Shown: piece after piece, positions 22,612 through 30,766 of the stretch
Layout: every line of letters begins with the position of its first letter
Position numbering within the stretch: the first letter of the stretch is position 1
IMG/VR virus record: IMGVR_UViG_3300032249_000527
Coordinates: 1 to 39,067 of that record
Reading direction: 5' to 3' (one strand)
Origin: a virus
DNA length: 39,067 nucleotides
Notes under the pieces: model-generated
What the model was told of the DNA's origin: nothing
The model's database searches: none
Seen by the model: the letters and a program-made list of their open reading frames with translations, nothing else
Translations under genes and position numbers: made by a program

Positions 22612-23889
22612 ATGGCTGGTACCCCCATCCAAACCTTCAACGATTTCATGAACGCAACGGGTCCGACGTACATCACGTCGGCGGACGCAGTGATCAACGA
22701 GGCCGTCAAGAACACCTACGCCTTCAGCCGTCTTCTCAAGGAGAAGACCAGCGAAGCAACGGTGCAGGGCGGCAACGAAATTCGCGACGTCATCATGTTT
22801 GATGACTCCTCGACCTACGATCACTACCTTCCCAATGACACCTTCAACTGGCGCAACGCGCAGACGCTCGACACCATTCGAGTGCCGTGGCGCTTCAGCA
22901 TCGACCACATGGCGTGGACTGACCACGAGGTCGAACTGAACGGTGGCGAAGGCGCTGGCCGCGATTACGTGAAGTCGCAGTACAAGCGACTGAAGCGGAC
23001 GAAGGAACAGCGCATGTGGACGAGCCTGATCAACGGCTTCGAGAACGATCTGTGGGCCACCACGTTCGGCAACTACTCCAACATGGAGTCGTCCGGCGGT
23101 CGTCTGCCCTACAGCCTGCCTGCGTTCATCACCGAAGTTCCTGACGCCGGCAACACGCTCGGCCTGCGCGGTGGCAAGCCCATCGGCTGGACGAACGTGA
23201 TGAACATCGACGTCAGCACCGAGGATCGTTGGACCAACCAGATCTCGTACTACGACCCTGGTCTGGCATACAACGCCGCCAAGGTCGAGGCGACTGGCGT
23301 TCAGAACGTGGGAACCGGAGCGAACGATTATTCCACCACGATCTTCAATCTGATCGCGGCGTTCGATGACATGTTCCTCAAGTGCGACTTCCAGCCTCCG
23401 AGCACCAAGCAGGAGTACTTCGAGAAGCCGGTTCTGAATCGGCAGATGATTCTGTGCTCGCGTCTCGGTCTGAACCAGTACAAGTCTGCTCTCCGTAGCA
23501 GCAACGACACGCTGGTTTCGTATCAGGATGCTGCGTACAACAATCCCGCGTATAGCGGCATTGAACTGATGTACTGCTCGAATCTGGACACTGCTGCCAT
23601 CTTCCCCGGTGGCACGCAGCGCACCACGTACGGTCAGAACATCGACGCAAGCACGACTGGCGCAACTGAAAGTGCCGCTGTTGACCAGGGTGCTCGCTAC
23701 TTCTGGGTGAACGGTAACTACCTGACCCCAATCTATCACGCTCGTCGCTACTTTGAGAAGCACGACGTGCTGCGTCACCCCAACCAGCCCTTCACCTATG
23801 TGCAGGTGGTGGATTGCTGGTGGAACCTGTTCTGCAACAGCCGTCAGCGCCAGGGCATCGTCGCCCCGCTGGACTCCTCGGCCTCCTGA
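22612..23889 (+). CDS. Major capsid protein
   Basis: 425 aa from the ATG at 22612. The N-terminal AGTPIQTFNDFMNATGP, the helix TYAFSRLLKEKTSEAT and the segment IRDVIMFDDSST resemble HK97-fold coat proteins of podovirus-like phages. The C-terminal part (RYFWVNGNYLTPIYHARRYF) is typical of the A-domain of such coats. It forms the icosahedral shell. It is the third member of the portal-scaffold-capsid order and is followed by a strong terminator-like hairpin, as expected for the most highly expressed gene. Confidence 0.88.
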   Translation: MAGTPIQTFNDFMNATGPTYITSADAVINEAVKNTYAFSRLLKEKTSEATVQGGNEIRDVIMFDDSSTYDHYLPNDTFNWRNAQTLDTIRVPWRFSIDHMAWTDHEVELNGGEGAGRDYVKSQYKRLKRTKEQRMWTSLINGFENDLWATTFGNYSNMESSGGRLPYSLPAFITEVPDAGNTLGLRGGKPIGWTNVMNIDVSTEDRWTNQISYYDPGLAYNAAKVEATGVQNVGTGANDYSTTIFNLIAAFDDMFLKCDFQPPSTKQEYFEKPVLNRQMILCSRLGLNQYKSALRSSNDTLVSYQDAAYNNPAYSGIELMYCSNLDTAAIFPGGTQRTTYGQNIDASTTGATESAAVDQGARYFWVNGNYLTPIYHARRYFEKHDVLRHPNQPFTYVQVVDCWWNLFCNSRQRQGIVAPLDSSAS

Positions 23890-23897
23890 ACCTGAAG

Positions 23898-23926
23898 GGG
23901 GGCGGTCGGTAACCCCGGCCGCCCCC
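23898..23926 (+). terminator. Hairpin after the major capsid gene
   Basis: GGGGGCGGTCGG (23898-23909) pairs with CCGGCCGCCCCC (23915-23926) across a 5-nt loop with one G-T pair; it starts 8 nt after the stop. There is no T tract. It probably terminates in part or stabilises capsid mRNA. Confidence 0.65.
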
Positions 23927-23951
23927 ATCACCACACAGAAAGGAATCAAAC

Positions 23952-24500
23952 ATGATTCTCGCTCCAACCTCTGGTCCGATCGGCATTTGGCCGCACGGAC
24001 ACGTCGCACGAATGATCAACCGCTCCGGCGGCGCTCTTGTCCTCGGCGATGTCGTGATCACTTCGTTCAACCACACCAGCGCCGCATATAGCGCGGCTCC
24101 GGAAAATGATGCGGCACTTCGACTCTCTCCATTCGCGTGCGTCAAGAAGGCTGATGGAGATGCTGCTGCTACATCCGGCAATGGCGCGCACTCGCAGGCC
24201 GGATACATCGGCGTCGTGGTTGGTCTCGGTAACTTCACCGGCGCTGATAGCACCGAGGTCGATGTGCAGTTTGGCGGCATTTGTGCTGCGACTGTGTTCG
24301 CAAACACAAACAACGTCGTTCTCGGCTCAAAGTTGTTCTTGAGCGATACGGCCGGTCGGCTCGGCAACGAGGGCGACTCGGCAAATCCCGACACGACCGT
24401 CGCGATTTCTCTCGGTTCCGTGACTGCCGCTGCAAGCGGAACGATCAACGTTCTGCTGTTCAACGGCCCGATCGACGGCACGGCGACTGCCCTGACGTGA
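23952..24500 (+). CDS. Putative capsid decoration/structural protein
   Basis: 182 aa from the ATG at 23952, with AAAGGA upstream. It is Gly/Ala/Thr/Val-rich and beta-type throughout (GGALVLGDVVITSFNHTSA, then AGYIGVVVGLGNFTG). The C-terminal part (GSKLFLSDTAGRLGNEGD and GSVTAAASGTINVLLF) recalls DUF2190-like head decoration or minor structural proteins, which have a small beta-barrel. It follows the capsid gene after a hairpin and is itself followed by another. Decoration proteins bind the shell; this role is inferred from position and fold type. Confidence 0.6.
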   Translation: MILAPTSGPIGIWPHGHVARMINRSGGALVLGDVVITSFNHTSAAYSAAPENDAALRLSPFACVKKADGDAAATSGNGAHSQAGYIGVVVGLGNFTGADSTEVDVQFGGICAATVFANTNNVVLGSKLFLSDTAGRLGNEGDSANPDTTVAISLGSVTAAASGTINVLLFNGPIDGTATALT

Positions 24501-24521
24501 TCTGACTTCAGAAAGCAACAC

Positions 24522-24549
24522 CCGCTTGGGGGGGAAACCCCCCAGGCGG
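24522..24549 (+). terminator. Hairpin with GAAA tetraloop after the decoration-protein gene
   Basis: CCGCTTGGGGGG (24522-24533), loop GAAA, CCCCCCAGGCGG (24538-24549), with one G-T pair. It ends 6 nt before the next ATG and is followed by CTTTC. The stem would also cover the ribosome-site region of the adaptor gene, so it may tune its translation. Confidence 0.65.
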
Positions 24550-24555
24550 CTTTCA

Positions 24556-25299
24556 ATGCCTACGTTCATCGAAGCCAAGAGACATGCGATCCTTGCAGTT
24601 GGCGGATATCCGTCGCTGGCTCCTGGGCAGACGCAATCTGCGCGCCTTGCGGAGATCGTGAATCAGGCTGGACAGCACCTATTCTCAAGGCCGTGGCGCT
24701 TCCGTGAACGCACCACGAAGTTCATCAGCCTGGTAGCGGACCAGTCGTATGTGGCATTGCCATCAGACTGCGAAGAATTGCTGTCTATCATTTCGACGCA
24801 GTCTTTGGGATACCTGATCGAGATGGTCACCCCAGACCACCTCGAGCAACTCCGCCAACTTGGATTGACCATGACTGGCCCTGGCGTGACCCATGCATGC
24901 TTCACCCGGCCACCGCCAACAACCGCCGGAGATGCTCTTCCAGCGGCGCGCATGGATATCTATCCGACTCCATCCGCTACCGTGGCGGATGCCATTGCCG
25001 TGCGATACAGGGCTGCGTGGGAAGAGATCTCGTCCGGAGCGGCGGATACCTACGTCATTCCTATTCCGAAGTACGCAGACGCCCTGCTCCTCGCGTATGT
25101 GCGAGCGTTTGCACAGGCGTATGAAGACGAAGGTCTTTCGATGAAGATTGCAGAAATTGAGGCAGGACCGCTACTTGCAACTTCACTGACCAAGGATGGA
25201 TTGTTGCAGCGCGACATGGGTCGCATTCGACCGACACGTCCAGCAAACAGTTCCAATTGGACTAGGCCCGACTACGGATACGTCCAGAACCCCAACTAA
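24556..25299 (+). CDS. Head-to-tail adaptor/tail-tubular-A-like protein
   Basis: 247 aa from the ATG at 24556. The N-terminal helix bundle (IEAKRHAILAVGGYPSL) with RLAEIVNQAGQHLFSRPWRF leads into a strand segment ending in SYVALPSDCEELLSI. This pattern (...y.LP.d......i) is usual in adaptor proteins that sit under the portal. The rest mixes strands with a C-terminal helical part (KYADALLLAYVRAFAQAYED). It follows the capsid block and precedes fibres, fitting a portal-tail adaptor. The exact family cannot be told; the start has no clear ribosome site because of the hairpin upstream. Confidence 0.65.
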   Translation: MPTFIEAKRHAILAVGGYPSLAPGQTQSARLAEIVNQAGQHLFSRPWRFRERTTKFISLVADQSYVALPSDCEELLSIISTQSLGYLIEMVTPDHLEQLRQLGLTMTGPGVTHACFTRPPPTTAGDALPAARMDIYPTPSATVADAIAVRYRAAWEEISSGAADTYVIPIPKYADALLLAYVRAFAQAYEDEGLSMKIAEIEAGPLLATSLTKDGLLQRDMGRIRPTRPANSSNWTRPDYGYVQNPN

Positions 25300-25302
25300 C
25301 CA

Positions 25303-26160
25303 ATGCGATTTCGCGGCTCATACAACCCATCATTTGTCTACATGACGAACGACATCGTGTATCACGATGGCTCCTCGTACATCGCCAGCAAGGTCGTGAC
25401 CATCAATACGCCACCCCCGGCGGACGGATGGCTTGTGCTTGCGTTGGGAGGTCGAGATGGCAAGCCAGGACTTCTTGGTGCAGCCGGCGCAAATGGTCAG
25501 CCAGGCCGAGGAATTCCGGATGGCGGGTCTGTCGGTCAGGTTCTGTGCAAGACCGGAAATGACTTCTGCGACGCCCAGTGGCGCACTCTGGAGGCCGGTT
25601 CGGTTGGTGCGGCTGCTGCCAAGCATCGGCATTCGATTGCAGAGATCGACGGCCTTGAGGCAAGCCTTGGAATGAAGGCCAAGGCGTGGCACGAACACGA
25701 CTTGGATCAGGTGCATGGGCTTCGCACGGAATTGAATTTGCGCGCAGCGGTCAGGCACTCGCACACAAGTGAAGAAATCTCCCCCGGCAACATGAGGTGC
25801 ACTGCGCTGTCGATCCGCTCCAACGCGAATGCGACCATCGCCATGAGTGGGGCAGATGGATCGTCTGGTGTGATCATCACGCATGACACGTATGAGACGT
25901 CGATCGATTCGACCGTTCCAGTCAAGATCGATGTGCAGGGACAGGAAGCCGCCGTGTTCCACGCCGGGAAGGTGATGACGCCTCTTCCGGTGTTCTGCCG
26001 CAAGATCAACACGACCGAAGGAATCAACCTCGGTAATGCATCCACTCCGAAGAGTGGCAGCGACACCGGCCAGCCCGGAGACGTGCGCTGGGACACGAAC
26101 TACATCTACGTATGCGTTGCGCGAAACACATGGCGCAGAACAGCACTTGAAACCTGGTGA
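25303..26160 (+). CDS. Collagen-like tail fibre protein
   Basis: 285 aa from the ATG at 25303. The N-terminal YNPSFVYMTNDIVYHDGSSY is a small carbohydrate-binding-like motif (Y..nDiV.y.G..Y). Next is a collagen-like Gly-x-y tract (GRDGKPGLLGAAGANGQPG). Histidine-rich repeats follow: KHRHSIAEIDGLEASL, WHEHDLDQVHGLRTEL and RHSHTSEEI. These resemble fibre-shaft repeats (H.H....i.gL...l), which form trimeric metal-binding rods. A C-terminal beta domain follows. It is a receptor-binding or fibre-shaft candidate; the target is unknown. Confidence 0.72.
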   Translation: MRFRGSYNPSFVYMTNDIVYHDGSSYIASKVVTINTPPPADGWLVLALGGRDGKPGLLGAAGANGQPGRGIPDGGSVGQVLCKTGNDFCDAQWRTLEAGSVGAAAAKHRHSIAEIDGLEASLGMKAKAWHEHDLDQVHGLRTELNLRAAVRHSHTSEEISPGNMRCTALSIRSNANATIAMSGADGSSGVIITHDTYETSIDSTVPVKIDVQGQEAAVFHAGKVMTPLPVFCRKINTTEGINLGNASTPKSGSDTGQPGDVRWDTNYIYVCVARNTWRRTALETW

Positions 26161-26168
26161 GGTAAGAC

Positions 26169-26708
26169 ATGCCAAAGGGTGATTTCTACAACACGCTGAA
26201 TGTGCTCGCTCAACTCAAGACGGAGCCGCGCGCGCTGCAATTGGCTTCGACAACCAATGCGACAGTGACCGCAAGTGCAGTGGCAATTTATGCGACCACT
26301 ACTGTTCCTACGGCGTCTGGACGCGCTGCGTCGCATTGGATTCGCACAGAAGGCATGACATACATGAAGATCATGCCGTTCATTGCATCAACGGCTACAA
26401 GCCCAGCCATTCGCATAATTGGATGGGATCAGCATACCTCCAGCGGCCTGTATGTACCGCAAATTCTGTGCGATCTTTCGATCACGCTCACTGCCAACGA
26501 CAACACGATCAACAGCGCATCATTGCGCCAGGCGCGGTCGTTTACCAAGAACAATGGCGACGCAAAATTGTTCAACAGTGATGCAACGCACCTGTCCGGC
26601 GCGTTTGCTCTCATCGATACCTGCGGGTGTGGACTGATTGAAATCCACTATCGCGCAGCGAGTGTGTCTTCATCGCCGGCTGCGAACATGTTCTATTCAA
26701 GCCTCTGA
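26169..26708 (+). CDS. Hypothetical structural protein in the fibre cluster
   Basis: 179 aa from the ATG at 26169. Thr/Ala/Ser-rich and beta-type (LASTTNATVTASAVAIYATT, then MKIMPFIASTATSPAIRIIG). It looks like a small jelly-roll or virion-surface domain. Its stop overlaps the next gene's start (TGATG). Probably a virion protein; no family recognised. Confidence 0.6.
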   Translation: MPKGDFYNTLNVLAQLKTEPRALQLASTTNATVTASAVAIYATTTVPTASGRAASHWIRTEGMTYMKIMPFIASTATSPAIRIIGWDQHTSSGLYVPQILCDLSITLTANDNTINSASLRQARSFTKNNGDAKLFNSDATHLSGAFALIDTCGCGLIEIHYRAASVSSSPAANMFYSSL

Positions 26709-28402
26709 TGCATAGGACTCGCACATGGGAAATGGTCCCTGCGGAGTTGCGAGTTCGCAACAGAACTTTGCCATTCAATGCAGCAGATGGCGCGACACTA
26801 TCACTCGATTTCACTGAACTGTCAGCACTTGATTCGCGGTTCACGTTTAGCAGAAGTAGCCAAGCCACTTACATCAACAGCAGTGGATTTGTCGCGTTTG
26901 CAGATAACAACCTCATTGTGAATAGCACATTCGGATCTTCCGCAACCCCGCAGGCTTGGTCTGGTTCTACTGGCGTCAATTTGACTATTCCGGCAGTTGG
27001 TGTACGAAGAGCGGTTACAACAACAGCAGCGCAGAATTTCATTGGATCATCCAACATTTCAACCAGCACTGGCTTGACATACTCAAGTTCGGTGTACATC
27101 AACGAGGTATCGGGGCAGCATTACGCAAACACTCTTGCTGTTACTGCTAATCCAACCAGCGTGTCTTACTATCGAAACGGAGTTGCAGTTGGACAGTTCG
27201 ACACGGCGCAGCCAGGATTTATTAGCATGACTTGGACTGCATCCACCGCATTCGGACACGGACTGCGAGTAGGAGTCGGGGCTACTGGAGCGAATGTTGC
27301 AAGTGCAGTATGTGAGTTTACTGCTCCGCAAACATCCCGTGGCACAAACACGCTTCCGACCTATATCGCAAATGAAAGCACGACATCCGCGTATTACGCC
27401 CCGCGTTTTGATTATTCGCCAATCACCCTATCCCCTCGCGGGCTGCTGATTGAGGGTAGTTCTACTAATGAACTAACCAATAACGAGACATTTGGAACTG
27501 GCTGGACAGATTCAAACATCACGCGCAATAGCACGAATAACACCAGTCCACGAAATGATGCTACTGCTCTGCGTGTGACCGCATCTTCGGCGAATGCGAC
27601 CATCATTCGGAGTGCCGCGATTGGCACCAGCGCACAAAGAACTCTTTCGGTGTGGCTACGAAGGGTGAGCGGTACAGGCAACATCGATTTCACAACAAAC
27701 AACGGTACCAATTGGACAACGCAAGCCATCACATCATCATGGGTTCGATATACATTCGCGGCCACAAGCGAGGCGCAGCGAGTGGGTTTTCGCGTCGTGG
27801 CGAGCGGTGACAGCATTGAACTTTGGGGCGCTCAACTCGAAGCAGGATTCCAATCCAGTTCCTATATCCCTACGGGCTCAAGCACCGTGGCGCGATCAAG
27901 GGATGAGATGACGATGGCAAACATCTCCGCGCTGAACTTCAATCAGACCGGCGGAACGGTGTTCATGCGGCTGGAAGAAAATCCAAGGGATCGAGATACC
28001 AATCCGTACTTTGGGCAGTTTGAGGTGTCGCCATCTGGCCGAGGATGGGCGTTTGCTCGCTTCAATCACAGCGCCTCCTCTGGACGCCGCATGTTCCCAA
28101 TTGCATTTAGTGGCCCTTCCACAACTCTCATTGCATCAAGCACCGTTACCCGAAGCGTAAGCGGCGAATACAAGTTTGCCACGACTCTCGAACCATCGGT
28201 TGCGCGAATGACTGTTGTCGTAAGCGGAGGATCTCCAGTAGTAACCACTGCTACCGCTGGAACGCTCACTACGATTGGCGCATTGAAGTTCAACAACACG
28301 TCGGAATCTGTTGCAACTGACTTTTCATCAGTATGGATCTCGCAATTCGAATATTGGCCCACAGTGCTTCCAAGCGAAACCCTTCAGAGTCTTACCGCAT
28401 GA
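26708..28402 (+). CDS. Lectin-like head-spike/tail fibre protein
   Basis: 564 aa from the ATG at 26708. Residues about 33-60 (LDFTELSALDSRFTFSRSSQ, then ATYINSSG) and GLLIEGSSTNELTNNETFGT (about 247-266) match the pattern of phage spike and fibre proteins. These carry concanavalin-like or carbohydrate-binding modules. LWGAQLEAGFQSSSYIPTGS (about 377) and TVARSRDEMTM complete the domain order. The region is AT-richer than the packaging genes. It probably binds host glycans. The next gene starts within its stop codon. Confidence 0.7.
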   Translation: MHRTRTWEMVPAELRVRNRTLPFNAADGATLSLDFTELSALDSRFTFSRSSQATYINSSGFVAFADNNLIVNSTFGSSATPQAWSGSTGVNLTIPAVGVRRAVTTTAAQNFIGSSNISTSTGLTYSSSVYINEVSGQHYANTLAVTANPTSVSYYRNGVAVGQFDTAQPGFISMTWTASTAFGHGLRVGVGATGANVASAVCEFTAPQTSRGTNTLPTYIANESTTSAYYAPRFDYSPITLSPRGLLIEGSSTNELTNNETFGTGWTDSNITRNSTNNTSPRNDATALRVTASSANATIIRSAAIGTSAQRTLSVWLRRVSGTGNIDFTTNNGTNWTTQAITSSWVRYTFAATSEAQRVGFRVVASGDSIELWGAQLEAGFQSSSYIPTGSSTVARSRDEMTMANISALNFNQTGGTVFMRLEENPRDRDTNPYFGQFEVSPSGRGWAFARFNHSASSGRRMFPIAFSGPSTTLIASSTVTRSVSGEYKFATTLEPSVARMTVVVSGGSPVVTTATAGTLTTIGALKFNNTSESVATDFSSVWISQFEYWPTVLPSETLQSLTA

Positions 28403-28686
28403 GTGATTATTACCTGCGAACTGAAACAGAAGCGCAAATGATGCGGTCGTTTGCGGACATCGGTGTTGAGGTGAAGCGCGTCGATGGAGAGCGAAATAGC
28501 CTAGACGGGCAGCGCATCGACATCGGCTGGATCGGCCCTGTGACCCGCATTGTGGATGGAGAGCCGGTTACCGATGCTCGCTTCCATGCGAACCTGCGCG
28601 TAGCCGGGGAACTCACTCCGGAACAGATTGAGGCCCTTCCCATTCTCGATCCGCCTCCATCAATTCCGATGAGGGTCTGGGCCTAA
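28399..28686 (+). CDS. Hypothetical protein, possible fibre chaperone or cap
   Basis: 95 aa from the ATG at 28399, overlapping the spike stop (ATGA). Sequence includes YYLRTETEAQMMRSFADIGV and a Pro-rich end (ILDPPPSIPMRVWA). Size and place immediately after a fibre gene resemble small fibre-associated or assembly proteins. No family recognised. Translationally coupled to the spike gene. Confidence 0.6.
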   Translation: MSDYYLRTETEAQMMRSFADIGVEVKRVDGERNSLDGQRIDIGWIGPVTRIVDGEPVTDARFHANLRVAGELTPEQIEALPILDPPPSIPMRVWA

Positions 28687-28698
28687 CCAGGTTGCGAC

Positions 28699-28905
28699 AT
28701 GACCCTAGAAACAAACAACGCAACCGTACACCTGTCGTTCCGAGATTGGATCGCCATTGGCGCGATCGCGGTGACGATCCTTATCTCCCTTTTGGCGTCA
28801 TACCTACACCACGATAGATTGTTGGTGCAGGTATCTACGCAACAGCAAGCCATGTCACACCGCCTCGACCGTATTGAGGCCAACCTTGATAGGAGCACAC
28901 CATGA
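28699..28905 (+). CDS. Single-spanning membrane protein, holin- or spanin-like
   Basis: 68 aa from the ATG at 28699. One strong transmembrane segment (residues about 17-37, WIAIGAIAVTILISLLASYL) is followed by a charged coiled-coil-like tail (QVSTQQQAMSHRLDRIEANL). This topology fits a class III-like holin or an inner-membrane spanin subunit. It overlaps the next membrane protein by 4 nt. Part of the lysis cassette by position. Confidence 0.55.
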   Translation: MTLETNNATVHLSFRDWIAIGAIAVTILISLLASYLHHDRLLVQVSTQQQAMSHRLDRIEANLDRSTP

Positions 28906-29111
28906 AGTTCTTTGAAACCACCAGTTGGAAGACCACGGGCGCTGGTTTGAGCGCGATCCTCATTGCCGTCGGCTCGGCCATCAAGGCCCTGACCGACAAT
29001 GATCCAGCCACGACCATCGACGTCGGCTCGCTGGCGGCAGCCCTGATGGCCGGCATCGGCCTGATCTTCGCTCGAGACAACGACAAGACCAGCAAGCAGG
29101 TCAAGGCTTGA
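28902..29111 (+). CDS. Two-helix membrane protein, putative holin
   Basis: 69 aa from the ATG at 28902. Two hydrophobic segments (about 11-30 GAGLSAILIAVGSAIKAL; about 41-58 VGSLAAALMAGIGLIFA) are joined by an acidic loop. The end ARDNDKTSKQVKA resembles a very common small phage protein (GLIfARDnnvTS.Q). Small two-helix proteins next to a lipoprotein gene are often class II holins, which open the inner membrane at lysis. The call is by topology. Confidence 0.6.
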   Translation: MKFFETTSWKTTGAGLSAILIAVGSAIKALTDNDPATTIDVGSLAAALMAGIGLIFARDNDKTSKQVKA

Positions 29112-29317
29112 CCTGGCTGGGAGACGTCATACGTGGCATCCTTGAAGCAATCCTTCGGCTCTACGGCGGTTCGATCGGAAAGACGGTCGCCAAGGACGCT
29201 GTTCGCGACGAGGCTGCTCTGCGCCGCGCTGGCTCTCGCATTCGTACATGGATGCAGTCGCGTGACTCTGGTCAGCGAGGGGGCTCCGATCAGGGTCGGC
29301 CCGGAGACCAAGGCTAG
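29108..29317 (+). CDS. Possible small protein nested with the lipoprotein gene
   Basis: 69 aa from a TTG at 29108 (overlapping the previous stop). The first 50 residues look protein-like (MTWLGDVIRGILEAILRLYG, amphipathic helix). From 29133 to its stop it shares DNA with the lipoprotein gene in another frame. Nested small reading frames of this kind occur in spanin pairs. The TTG start and Gly/Arg/Ser-rich end make it uncertain. Confidence 0.35.
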   Translation: MTWLGDVIRGILEAILRLYGGSIGKTVAKDAVRDEAALRRAGSRIRTWMQSRDSGQRGGSDQGRPGDQG

Positions 29318-29420
29318 GGTGTATGTCTACGAAGACGGGCAATGGGTCCTGTCATCTAACCAAATGATCGTTCCAGAGGGCTGGTACTGCGTGCCGCCCT
29401 CCTACGTGGAGAACAAGTAA
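29133..29420 (+). CDS. Lipoprotein, putative outer-membrane spanin
   Basis: 95 aa from a GTG at 29133. After a basic N-terminal region, residues 27-41 (RLLCAALALAFVHGC) form a signal peptide ending in a lipobox-like VHGC, so Cys41 would be lipidated. The mature part contains VSEGAPIRVGPETKARVYVY and QMIVPEGWYCVPP, a pattern I recall in small phage lipoproteins. Outer-membrane spanins bridge to an inner-membrane partner and fuse the membranes at lysis. The start is uncertain: a signal peptide would normally begin nearer the N terminus, so a later start may be used. Confidence 0.6.
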   Translation: MASLKQSFGSTAVRSERRSPRTLFATRLLCAALALAFVHGCSRVTLVSEGAPIRVGPETKARVYVYEDGQWVLSSNQMIVPEGWYCVPPSYVENK

Positions 29421-30766
29421 TGCCAACGGTTATTCAAGTTCGCAGAGATACGGCTGCTGGTTGGACTTCAGCAGGAACCACACTTGCTGCTGGCGAGATC
29501 GGTTATGAAACCGATACTGGCAACTTCAAGGTCGGAGATGGAACCAATGGATGGACGGCTCTGGCATATCAGATGCCGTACATCAATACTGGCTCTCTTA
29601 CCAACGGCAAGACCAGCACGGTCAAGGAGACTCTGGTTGTAAACCATGAGACTGATCGAGTCGGCATTGGTACCGCAACCCCAGCACAGAAACTGGATGT
29701 CGTTGGCACTGCTGCAATTAGCGGAGCCACAACGATTGGATCAACGCTTGCAGTTACTAGCGACACCACGCTCACCGGAGATCTGGCTGTCAATGGTGGT
29801 GACATCACGACTACTTCCACTGGCACCGCTACGGTCTTCAATACCAACGCCACAACGCTCAATGTTGGTCAGGCTGCAACCACTGTTTCGATTGGATCGA
29901 CAAGCGGTACCGCCACGATCAGAAACGCCACTACTGCAATTACTGGATCGCTCGCATTGGCTACCGATAAGTTGACTGTTGCTGCTGCGACTGGAAACAC
30001 GGCAATTGCTGGAACTCTTGGAGTCGCAAGCGATCTTGCGGTTGCCACAAACAAGTTCACGGTTGCCGCCGTAACCGGAAACACCGTTGTTGCTGGAACT
30101 CTTGGTGTAACTGGAAATGTCGCAGTCAACACTAACAAGTTCAATATCACTGCCGCTAGCGGAAACACTACCGTTGCTGGAACCTTGGATGTCACTGGCA
30201 AGTTGACATATCCATATCCACAGGTTGTGATGAACAATGTGATTACAGCAACGCAGTATTCCAGTCCATCTGTCAATACGACGGATGGAACTCAAACGAA
30301 GGCGCAGGCGGGAACAATCTCGCTTCTTGATACTTCGATCACACCCAGATACACGACCAGCAAGATCTTGGTAACTTTCTCGTTTTGTGGAGAGTTGACT
30401 CAATTGGATTTCGATCCTGAAACTGGCGAAAATTCAATGTTCTTGATTTACCGTGTGGTTGGTGGAAATGAAACTGAATTGACCACATCGGCGCAGGTTG
30501 GAACTCGACAATACGGATTCAAGAGTGCTGGATATGACACAAATGAAAACAACACTCCTATCAATTACAACTTCGTCTATCTAGACTCACCATCAACAAC
30601 CAGCGCAGTAACTTACCGCCTAAAGTTTTGGGATGCGCGTGGACAAAACGCAAATAGACTCATTTTCAATTTGAACGCCGGATATCGCGATATGGAGGGA
30701 GACGCTTCTGCTCGCAATTTTGAGCGAACGACATCGCAGGTAATCCTTCAGGAATACTTTGCCTGA
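29420..30766 (+). CDS. Tail fibre protein with tandem shaft repeats
   Basis: 448 aa from the ATG at 29420. The N-terminal IQVRRDTAAGWTSAGTTLAA, followed by GEIGYETDTGNFKVGDG, is the common fibre attachment domain found in many phage tail fibres. A Thr/Gly/Ala shaft follows, with three 28-residue repeats ending in NTxVAGTLxV (residues 178-261). The C-terminal globular part (from about 262, YPYPQVVMNNVIT) is probably the trimeric tip that contacts the host. Stop and next start overlap as TGATG. Confidence 0.78.
   Translation: MPTVIQVRRDTAAGWTSAGTTLAAGEIGYETDTGNFKVGDGTNGWTALAYQMPYINTGSLTNGKTSTVKETLVVNHETDRVGIGTATPAQKLDVVGTAAISGATTIGSTLAVTSDTTLTGDLAVNGGDITTTSTGTATVFNTNATTLNVGQAATTVSIGSTSGTATIRNATTAITGSLALATDKLTVAAATGNTAIAGTLGVASDLAVATNKFTVAAVTGNTVVAGTLGVTGNVAVNTNKFNITAASGNTTVAGTLDVTGKLTYPYPQVVMNNVITATQYSSPSVNTTDGTQTKAQAGTISLLDTSITPRYTTSKILVTFSFCGELTQLDFDPETGENSMFLIYRVVGGNETELTTSAQVGTRQYGFKSAGYDTNENNTPINYNFVYLDSPSTTSAVTYRLKFWDARGQNANRLIFNLNAGYRDMEGDASARNFERTTSQVILQEYFA
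29951..30202 (+). repeat. Three 84-bp tandem repeats in the fibre gene
   Basis: Units 29951-30034, 30035-30118 and 30119-30202 encode 28-residue repeats with the common pattern (L/V)AxxTxKxxxxAxxGNTxxAGTLxV. This is a regular shaft. Such in-frame repeats allow the fibre length to change by recombination. Confidence 0.8.

Noticed and set aside
22426-24009. A 527-aa minus-strand gene
   Set aside because: It is antisense to the major capsid gene and runs into the scaffold and decoration genes.
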